The translations under genes were made by a program, and so were the position numbers. A stretch of DNA of 64,000 nucleotides from Hyphomicrobiaceae bacterium (GTDB lineage: Bacteria; Pseudomonadota; Alphaproteobacteria; Rhizobiales; Hyphomicrobiaceae). The stretch is taken from NCBI GenBank assembly GCA_022844225.1, contig JALHMC010000003.1, positions 1 to 64,000 on the forward strand, given 5' to 3'. Positions 55,675-64,000 of the stretch are shown one piece after another. Under the pieces are notes generated by a model, which saw nothing but the letters and a program-made list of their open reading frames with translations, was not told the DNA's origin and made no database searches. Every line of letters starts with the position of its first letter. Position 1 is the first letter of the stretch.

Positions 55675-56541
55675 ATGAAGCTGATGATGTTGGAGCGGGG
55701 CTGGGATACCCGCCTGGGATTGGTTACGGGTGACACGGTGATCGATGTTGCGGCCGCCGATCCGAGCCTTCCAGCGGATCTGCTCGGGCTGATCCAGGCC
55801 GGCGATTTGGCCTTGGCACGACTGCGGGACATCCCGTCCAGGGCTCCGCCTTCGACCAAATCTCCTCTTTCGTCTCTCGTGCCTGCATTGCCGATCGCGA
55901 AGCCGCCGAAGTTCATCTGCGTCGGCCTCAACTATCTCGAGCACGCCAAGGAAGGCGGGCATGCGCCGCCGACCTATCCCTCGTTCTTCCCGCGGTGGTC
56001 GAACTCGCTCGTTCCCGCCGAGGCAGCGGTGATCCGGCCGAAAGTGTCGACGCACCTGGACTATGAGTGCGAGTTGACGATCGTTGTCGGCAAGGGTGGC
56101 CGCCACATCCCGGAGGCGAGCGCTCTCGACCACGTGTTCGGCTACACCATCTTCAACGACGTGTCGGTCCGCGACTTCCAGCGCAAAACCTCGCAGTGGC
56201 TGCCGGGCAAGAACTTCGACGGCACCGGTCCGCTCGGCCCGTGCGTCGTGACCGCCGACGAGCTGCCGGCCGGCGCGTCCGGATTGAATATCATGACGCG
56301 GGTCAACGGCGAGACCATGCAGTCGTCGAACACGTCCGACATGATCTTCACGGTGGCCAACATCATCGCGACGCTTTCAGCGTTCATGACGCTGGAAGCG
56401 GGCGACCTGATCGCCACGGGGACACCGTCTGGTGTGGCGCACGCCAGGAAGCCGCCCGCCTGGATGAAGGCCGGCGATACCGTCGAGATCGAGATCGAGA
56501 AGATCGGCATTTTGAGGAACAAGATCGTCGACGAGGTGTGA
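55675..56541 (+). CDS. Fumarylacetoacetate hydrolase (FAH) family protein
   Basis: Encodes 288 residues. ICVGLNYLEHAKEGG precedes the metal-binding LDYECELTIVVGKGGRHIPE; GYTIFNDVSVRDFQRKTSQW and DGTGPLGPCVVTADEL are conserved, and ATGTPSGVAHARKPPAWMKA ends the catalytic part. Relatives cleave acylpyruvates or hydrate 2-oxo-4-pentenoates in aromatic ring breakdown. The substrate cannot be set from sequence. GAGGGAG precedes the ATG. Confidence 0.92.
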   Translation: MKLMMLERGWDTRLGLVTGDTVIDVAAADPSLPADLLGLIQAGDLALARLRDIPSRAPPSTKSPLSSLVPALPIAKPPKFICVGLNYLEHAKEGGHAPPTYPSFFPRWSNSLVPAEAAVIRPKVSTHLDYECELTIVVGKGGRHIPEASALDHVFGYTIFNDVSVRDFQRKTSQWLPGKNFDGTGPLGPCVVTADELPAGASGLNIMTRVNGETMQSSNTSDMIFTVANIIATLSAFMTLEAGDLIATGTPSGVAHARKPPAWMKAGDTVEIEIEKIGILRNKIVDEV

Positions 56542-56622
56542 GCGGGAGCTTCCTGTTTTCCGATCGTCCCCGCAAAGGTGGGTTCACGCTGCTCGCGATT
56601 CCGCTACAGAAAGCGTCCGTTC

Positions 56623-57441
56623 ATGTCCAAAGATATGATTGAAACCAACGACCTGCTCGTCACCCGAAAAGACGGCGTGCTGACCCTGGCCTTCAACCGC
56701 CCCGAGGCACGCAACGCCCTGACACCGGCCATGCTCGATCGGCTCGCCGCGGAGTTGACTGCTGCGGAAATCGACAGCGATGTCGGCTGCATCGTGCTCA
56801 CCGGTGCGGGCGATGCGTTCTGTGCGGGCGGTGACGTGAAGGTCATGGCGCGCAACAACGCCGCGGGTGGCATCCCCGATCCGCTGCTGCGCATGGAAAA
56901 GCAGCGCCAGTCGCATCGCCTCACGTCGCTGCGGCTCTACCAGATGGGTAAACCGACACTGGCCGCGATTCCAGGGCCTGCGGCTGGCGCGGGTTTTTCG
57001 TTAGCGCTCGCGTGCGACATGCGGATTGCAGCCGACACCGCCACCATGACGACGGCTTTCGCAAAGGTTGGCCTCACCGGCGATTACGGCGGCACGTATC
57101 TGCTGACGCAGCTCGTCGGTACAGCCAAGGCGCGTGAGCTTTACCTGCTGGCTGACCGAGTCGAGATGAGCGAGGCGCTGCGTCTCGGCCTCGTCAACTG
57201 GGTGGTGCCGAGGGCCGAACTCGAGGCGCGGACGATGGAGCTCGCCAAGCGCCTCGCCAATGGCCCGCGGGTTGCGCAGAGGCTTTTGAAGGACAACCTC
57301 AACCGTGCCTTGAATGCGACATTCGCCGAGTGCCTCGACATGGAAAGCGCCAACCTCGCGGCGGCGCGCAACACCGAGGATCACAAGGAGGCCGCTGCGG
57401 CGTTCGCCGAGAAGCGCCAACCGCGGTTCAAAGGACGGTAA
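56623..57441 (+). CDS. Enoyl-CoA hydratase/isomerase family protein
   Basis: Encodes 272 residues with the crotonase fold. LTLAFNRPEARNALTPAML is the start of the fold. DAFCAGGDVKVMARNN and AIPGPAAGAGFSLALACDMR form the two oxyanion-hole segments. In FAKVGLTGDYGGTYLL the first Glu position seems to be Ala and the second Gly/Asp, so classic hydratase Glu pairs are not clear; isomerase or dehydratase activity is also possible. It is downstream of the FAH gene and upstream of malic enzyme, on the same strand. Confidence 0.92.
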   Translation: MSKDMIETNDLLVTRKDGVLTLAFNRPEARNALTPAMLDRLAAELTAAEIDSDVGCIVLTGAGDAFCAGGDVKVMARNNAAGGIPDPLLRMEKQRQSHRLTSLRLYQMGKPTLAAIPGPAAGAGFSLALACDMRIAADTATMTTAFAKVGLTGDYGGTYLLTQLVGTAKARELYLLADRVEMSEALRLGLVNWVVPRAELEARTMELAKRLANGPRVAQRLLKDNLNRALNATFAECLDMESANLAAARNTEDHKEAAAAFAEKRQPRFKGR

Positions 57442-57556
57442 GACCCACGCCATCGCGTCCAAGACGTCGCGGTGCAATCCAGCCTTCCAGTATTCGGCCG
57501 CAACATCTAATCTCCCCGGCTTCCGGCGCGTGGCCGGATTGCCGAGGGAGTTCGTC

Positions 57557-59827
<2,271 letters not shown>

Positions 59828-59874
59828 TGAGGCGGCACGTCTTTGCTCGGCCGTCCCCCACCCACCGATGTCTT

Positions 59875-59893
59875 CCCGGGCCTTGTGCCCGGG
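59875..59893. terminator. GC palindrome after maeB, possible terminator or dispersed repeat
   Basis: CCCGGGC (59875-59881) and GCCCGGG (59887-59893) pair perfectly around CTTGT, with TCTTC before and ATGACAG after. It is placed 48 bp after the maeB stop. The same motif family occurs as dispersed intergenic palindromes in alphaproteobacteria. The rest of the 324-bp gap before the nitroreductase end holds no gene that I can see. Confidence 0.6.
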
Positions 59894-60151
59894 ATGACAG
59901 AGAGTGCGCGGTGGGCGCGGCGGCTTGGGCCTGGTTTGCGAAACAACGCGGGAGTTGGCCGATGGGCCTGGCCCGCCTCTAACGTAGGCTGAGAGCAGCC
60001 TGCGTGCGGCATGGTACGTGATCCCATCCGGTTTGCTGGCAATGGAAATCAGCGCCGGCATCAAACTGGTGGGGGTCAACGGCCTTGGAGGCTCCTGACA
60101 CTGGCTGTCGCGTCAGCCGGCGTCTGCCAAGCCGGCGTCAGTCTTTCCGGG

Positions 60152-60832
60152 TCAGCCAAACCCGAAGTACTTGACCACATTGGAGACGTCTTCGCGGTCG
60201 CTGACCAGCGTGTTCTCGATCGCATCCTCTTTCGGATAGCCGATGCTCATGCCCGTCACGAGAATCTGGTCGGAGGGCACGTCGAGATGGCGAAAGATCG
60301 TCTCCTGATGAGGAACCCACGCTGCTTGCGGGCAAGTTTCGAGGCCTAGTCCCTTTGCCGCCAGCATGATCGATTGAATGTACATTCCCACGTCGGCCCA
60401 GTTTCCCTGACCGAGATAAGTTTCGGTGGTCACGAATAGTCCGACCGGCGCATCGAAGAACTCGAAGTTGCGCAGGGCCTGGCGCGAGCCGGCCTCGCGA
60501 TCGCCCTTCTGGATGCCGAGCAATCCGAATAGCGCCCAACCGAGCTCGCGACGGCGGGAATTGTGGAGTTCGCTCCACTTCGCCGGGTAATAGCCGAAGT
60601 CGGCGTAGGATTTTCCCTGCCCGCCACGTGCCCTTTCCATGACGTCCGCGCTGATCGCCTTCTTGACGTCACCCGCGCAAACGTAGGTGTGCCATGGCTG
60701 AGTATTGGTGCCGCTCGGCGCGCGCTGAGCAATCTCCAATAGCCGGTTCATGGTCGCGAGAGGTACGGGATCAGGCTTGAATGCCCGGATCGACTTGCGC
60801 GTGCGAATGGCGTCTAGAACATCCATCGACAA
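60152..60832 (-). CDS. Nitroreductase family protein
   Basis: Encodes 226 residues. VLDAIRTRKSIRAFKPDPVP and APSGTNTQPWHTYVCAGDVK are the FMN-binding N-terminal motifs; GLETCPQAAWVPHQETIFRH and VTGMSIGYPKEDAIENTL close the fold. Enzymes of this type reduce nitro groups, quinones or enones with NAD(P)H. TTG at 60832 is the longer start and has GGAG 5 nt upstream; ATG at 60826 is two residues shorter and has GGAG 11 nt away. It is divergent from the acyl-CoA synthetase gene. Confidence 0.9.
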   Translation of the reverse strand: MSMDVLDAIRTRKSIRAFKPDPVPLATMNRLLEIAQRAPSGTNTQPWHTYVCAGDVKKAISADVMERARGGQGKSYADFGYYPAKWSELHNSRRRELGWALFGLLGIQKGDREAGSRQALRNFEFFDAPVGLFVTTETYLGQGNWADVGMYIQSIMLAAKGLGLETCPQAAWVPHQETIFRHLDVPSDQILVTGMSIGYPKEDAIENTLVSDREDVSNVVKYFGFG

Positions 60833-61024
60833 AGGGTCTCCAGAGTGGGCTGACTCACGGTAGTGGAGAGTACGATGACCGGCAACGGTTGCGGTTCGTC
60901 ATCCTGTCCAATCGGTCGTGATGCCGGCTGATGGCTTGCTTGACGCTCGATTGGTTTTGTGACCGACCTTTGGCGAGATCGCACGCGCCGCGCGAATGCG
61001 AAGAACCCGCACGAGGATCACTTC

Positions 61025-62581
61025 ATGAGCGTCTGCTTTGGGGACCTACTCGAGAAAGCTGCCCGAGTATACGGGGATGATCCGGCGGTGACCTCAGGCG
61101 GCCGTACGAAGTCGTGGCGCGAGGTCTACGAGCGATGCCGGAACCTGGCGGCTGGCCTCGAGCAACTCGGATTGAAGCGAGGAGATCGGGTCGCGTACCT
61201 CGGCTTCAACTCCGACGCGCTGTTCGAGTGCTACTTCGCGCCGTCCCTGGCCGGATTCGAGGCGGTCGTGCTGAACTTCCGTTGGTCGGCTCGCGAGTGC
61301 GCGGCCGCCCTGCGAGAATGCGAGCCCAAAGCTCTGATCTTCGACGAGGCGCACGCCGAGCTGGCGGGGCGAGCGGTCATCGAGGCGGGACAGTCGCCAC
61401 AGATGATCGAGGTTGCATCATCCGTCGTCGCGCCGGCCGTCGCCTACGAAGACCTTGCGACGCGGGCTGGCACACCTGCCACGCCAAGATCTCGTGATGA
61501 CGATACCCTCATCATTTATTTCACGGGCGGAACGACGGGACGCTCCAAGGGCGTGATGCTTACCCATTGGAACCTCTTTGCGAACGCCATGGGCGCGCCG
61601 CATATTATGGGCAACGAGCGCAACAGCGCTCAGCTCGTTGTAGGCCCCATGTTCCATCTCGCGCCGGGGTCGCGAATTTTCTCTGCCGTCCTTATGAACA
61701 TTCATTCCGTCATCATGCCGCGCTTCGATTTGACGGAGATGATGGCGGCAATCGAGCGGCACCGTGTTCACTCGCTGACACTCGTCCCGACAATGATGCA
61801 CATGATTCTCGCTCATCCCGACTTCGGTCGTTACGACTTGTCTTCCGTCGGGCAGATCACACTCGGCGGATCACCGACACCTCGCGATCTACTGGAGAAG
61901 GTCATTGCCGCGTTTCCATCAGTGAAGCTCAACAACGGCTATGGCATGACGGAGATGTCTCCGATGCTGGCGGCGCTGACTGCCGAATACCACGTTCTTG
62001 ATGGTCCGAACGCAGGTAAGCTCAGCTCGGTTGGCCGGCCGGTCCCTTGCCTCGACATCCGGATCTTCGACGCCGATGACCGCGAACTGCCGCAGGGCGA
62101 GATCGGCGAGATCGTGGCGCGGGGGCCGACAGTCATGAAGGGTTATCTCAACCGTCCGGAAGAGAACGCCGTGGCGTTGCGCGGCGGCTGGTTCCATACC
62201 GGCGACATGGGCTACTTCGATCGCGAAGGATTTCTCCACATCTCTGGCCGCTCGAAGGAGATGATCATTTCGGGCGGAGAGAACATCTACCCGACCGAGA
62301 TCGAGGATGTCATCTCCTCCCATCCCGCCGTTTCGCAGATAGCCGTCATCGGCGTGCCTTCCGAAAAATGGGGCGAAGCAGTTCACGCCGTCGTCATCCT
62401 CATCGAGGGCGCTGAAGTTTCAGCGGACGAACTCGTTGCGCACTGCCGCAAAAACCTCGCCGGCTATAAATGCCCGCGTGGCTTCACCTTCAGGCAGGAA
62501 CCGATGCCGTTGTCGCCTGCCAACAAGGTTCTCAAGAGCGAGTTGAGAAATCAGGTTCTGGCGAAGACCCAGATCACTTGA
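61025..62581 (+). CDS. AMP-binding acyl-CoA synthetase
   Basis: Encodes about 518 residues. IIYFTGGTTGRSKGVMLTHW is the phosphate loop, NGYGMTEMSPMLAAL the adenine motif, WFHTGDMGYFDREGFLHISG and GRSKEMIISGGENIYPTEIE the hinge. PLSPANKVLKSELRNQVL has the C-terminal catalytic Lys. It activates a carboxylic acid of unknown chain length. The ATG at 61025 is preferred since GAGGA is 7 nt upstream; an in-frame GTG at 60959 lacks this. It shares the divergent region with the nitroreductase gene. Confidence 0.92.
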   Translation: MSVCFGDLLEKAARVYGDDPAVTSGGRTKSWREVYERCRNLAAGLEQLGLKRGDRVAYLGFNSDALFECYFAPSLAGFEAVVLNFRWSARECAAALRECEPKALIFDEAHAELAGRAVIEAGQSPQMIEVASSVVAPAVAYEDLATRAGTPATPRSRDDDTLIIYFTGGTTGRSKGVMLTHWNLFANAMGAPHIMGNERNSAQLVVGPMFHLAPGSRIFSAVLMNIHSVIMPRFDLTEMMAAIERHRVHSLTLVPTMMHMILAHPDFGRYDLSSVGQITLGGSPTPRDLLEKVIAAFPSVKLNNGYGMTEMSPMLAALTAEYHVLDGPNAGKLSSVGRPVPCLDIRIFDADDRELPQGEIGEIVARGPTVMKGYLNRPEENAVALRGGWFHTGDMGYFDREGFLHISGRSKEMIISGGENIYPTEIEDVISSHPAVSQIAVIGVPSEKWGEAVHAVVILIEGAEVSADELVAHCRKNLAGYKCPRGFTFRQEPMPLSPANKVLKSELRNQVLAKTQIT

Positions 62582-62820
62582 TCGGCATGCCGCCGCCGTC
62601 GATGACGGGCTTGCTCTAGGCACATGGCTGGCATCGCGAATGGATAGGCCGGCGGTGGCCCCGGATTGCGCCGATCGGCGCGTGGAAAGCTCGTCAGCGC
62701 CCGGTCAACCCAATGCCGTTTCGGTACTTCCGCCGGAACCCGTTGCGACTTCCGCTCGTTTCCCACCCCGCAACATGGCGCGTGCGTATCCCTGCGCAGC
62801 GCAAGTCGGGAGTCAGAACG

Positions 62821-63177
62821 ATGCCCACAGCCTCAGGCCATACCACCGCCATCGCAGCATCGCGGGTGATCGGGGCAATGGTGCTTACGAAGTCGGGTGA
62901 GGAGTTCGGCAAGGTCGGGGACGTCATCCTCGACAAGACGGCGGATCGCATCCTGTTCGCGGTCGTAGCGAGGAGCGGGGCCCTCACGGTGACCGACAAC
63001 TTCTATCCCGTGCCCTGGTCGATGCTCGACTACGACGACGATCGCGAGGCGTATGTGATGCCTTGCGCGGTCGAGGATTTCGTCAATGCGCCGTCGGCGC
63101 CCAACCCATTCGATCTGACGGTCGATGACGGCCAGCCCGCGCTCCAGGCCGTGCGCCAGCATTTCAAGGTGGGGTGA
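62821..63177 (+). CDS. PRC-barrel domain protein
   Basis: Encodes 118 residues. The domain is visible in ASRVIGAMVLTKSGEEFGKV and GDVILDKTADRILFAVVARS, then NFYPVPWSMLDYDDDREAYV. PRC barrels appear in photosynthetic reaction centre H subunits, RimM and many small stress-related proteins in Rhizobiales. No function is assigned. GGGAGTC precedes the ATG at 62821. Its 3' end overlaps the alpha/beta hydrolase gene by 14 bp in convergent orientation. Confidence 0.88.
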   Translation: MPTASGHTTAIAASRVIGAMVLTKSGEEFGKVGDVILDKTADRILFAVVARSGALTVTDNFYPVPWSMLDYDDDREAYVMPCAVEDFVNAPSAPNPFDLTVDDGQPALQAVRQHFKVG

Positions 63178-64000
63178 GTGAGTTGCGTCGGGGAGAGCGC
63201 GCGGTGCGCCATCGGAAGATGGCTTCGGCGACTTGGCGCGCGTGCGTGACGGGGCCCATATGACCCGCGTCCGAAATGATTGCGATTTCGGCGGACGGCA
63301 TCAGGGTTGCGAGGCGGCGCACCATTCGTTCCAGTACAGGCGGCGAACGGGTGCCGTGAATCACGAGCACCGGCAGCGAAAGGTGAGCAAGGGCGTCGCG
63401 TGGCAGGATGGCCCGGTTGGTCGCCTCGGCTTCGGCCAATAGGCTGACAGCTCCAGCTACGAGGTCGGCTCGGGCCGTGTCGGGCAGAGTGTCCCATGGA
63501 AGATCGCCATAGGCTTCGATGAAACGTCGGACACCGACTTCGGGCTCGCCGGCGTCGATGGCGTCCCGAAAATCGGCGATGCAGGCGGCGTCCCAGACCA
63601 GGGCCGACGCGTCTTTCGGGTCGCCCCGTTCGAGCAGCGACAAGACGATCGGCTCGTAGAGCACGAGTGCGTCGGCTGGGGCTCCGGCGAGCGTGGCTTT
63701 CAGGGCCACCAGACCGCCCATGGAATGGCCGAAGAGCAGGCGTGCCCCCTCGGAGCGTCCTTCGAGTAGGGTCCTGGTCAGGGCGACAGCCTCGGCGAAC
63801 GGGTCGCTGGCCGTCGCGTCGATCAGGGATCTGCCGCCGCGCTCAAAGACGGGCGCGATTGTCATCCAGCCAGAACCAGCCAACGCGCGTGCCGAGCGAT
63901 CCAAGGCTCGGGGGCCGGAGCCCGCGGCGTGCAGCATGACAATCGCCCCGGGGCCGTCGCCGTGAGTGAGGACGAGATCGGATTTGGCCGAGACAAGCTC
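63164..64000 (-). CDS. Alpha/beta hydrolase, 5' end beyond window
   Basis: The frame is open to the window edge at 64000, so the N terminus is missing; 278 residues are seen. GPGAIVMLHAAGSGPRALDR fits the oxyanion-loop strand. LLFGHSMGGLVALKATLAG is the nucleophile elbow (GHSMGG) and ISDAGHMGPVTHARQVAEAI carries the catalytic His. PVLVIHGTRSPP is the strand before the acid region. The substrate is unknown. It converges with, and overlaps by 14 bp, the PRC-barrel gene. Confidence 0.85.
   Translation of the reverse strand, partial: ELVSAKSDLVLTHGDGPGAIVMLHAAGSGPRALDRSARALAGSGWMTIAPVFERGGRSLIDATASDPFAEAVALTRTLLEGRSEGARLLFGHSMGGLVALKATLAGAPADALVLYEPIVLSLLERGDPKDASALVWDAACIADFRDAIDAGEPEVGVRRFIEAYGDLPWDTLPDTARADLVAGAVSLLAEAEATNRAILPRDALAHLSLPVLVIHGTRSPPVLERMVRRLATLMPSAEIAIISDAGHMGPVTHARQVAEAIFRWRTARSPRRNSLTPP

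Overview
The window is high-GC, densely packed, single-copy chromosomal DNA from an alphaproteobacterium. The Hyphomicrobiales (Rhizobiales) are the most likely group. The reasons are the order FMN reductase-pyrF-DUF1330, the block DUF1223-acnA divergent from ccmAB, an ActR/RegA-type regulator, a DUF2066 protein divergent from purM, and OpgC. The genus cannot be fixed from sequence alone. No phage, insertion sequence, integrase, CRISPR array or rRNA was seen.

Layout. 0-9 kb: a tRNA-Arg(CCG), an M81 peptidase, a slipin, a 36-bp tandem repeat, two odd tRNA-like genes, then small oxidoreductase and catabolic genes and the FMN reductase-pyrF-DUF1330 run with two large intergenic inverted repeats. 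9-15 kb: a P450 translationally coupled to an LpxL-like acyltransferase, an NtaA-type flavin monooxygenase and a DHA2 exporter. 15-23 kb: a minus-strand run of hyuA-like gene, mutS and a glycosyltransferase, with a divergent enolase-superfamily gene. 23-28 kb: DUF1223, aconitase, ccmA and ccmB. 28-37 kb: scattered catabolic enzymes (cupin, VOC, epimerase, alcohol dehydrogenase, amidase, GST, F420-type LLM enzyme, metallo-beta-lactamase fold, CaiB). 37-41 kb: OpgC, a degenerate SGNH protein and a secreted esterase. 41-49 kb: ThiF/MoeB protein, acyl-CoA synthetase, orphan peptide-type binding protein, MFS, orphan ParA, DehI-like protein and DUF465. 49-54 kb: ActR-type regulator, purM, DUF2066 and LOG. 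54-64 kb: Old Yellow Enzyme, PEP mutase/isocitrate lyase family protein, FAH hydrolase, enoyl-CoA hydratase, malic enzyme, nitroreductase, a second acyl-CoA synthetase, a PRC-barrel protein and a partial alpha/beta hydrolase.

How it works together. Most of the window looks like a versatile soil-type catabolic repertoire (CoA ligation, CoA transfer, hydration, flavin oxidation, amide and lactam hydrolysis) feeding central carbon metabolism, represented here by aconitase and malic enzyme. Housekeeping genes (pyrF, mutS, acnA, ccmAB, purM) are interspersed.

The most unusual features are: (1) two adjacent tRNA-like genes at 3440-3590 whose anticodon loops are replaced by CUUG and GCAA (GNRA) tetraloops, so they should not decode; (2) an OpgC-SGNH-esterase cluster whose SGNH member seems to have lost its catalytic residues; (3) several strong palindromes in promoter regions, notably between acnA and ccmA, before the P450 and before the orphan parA.
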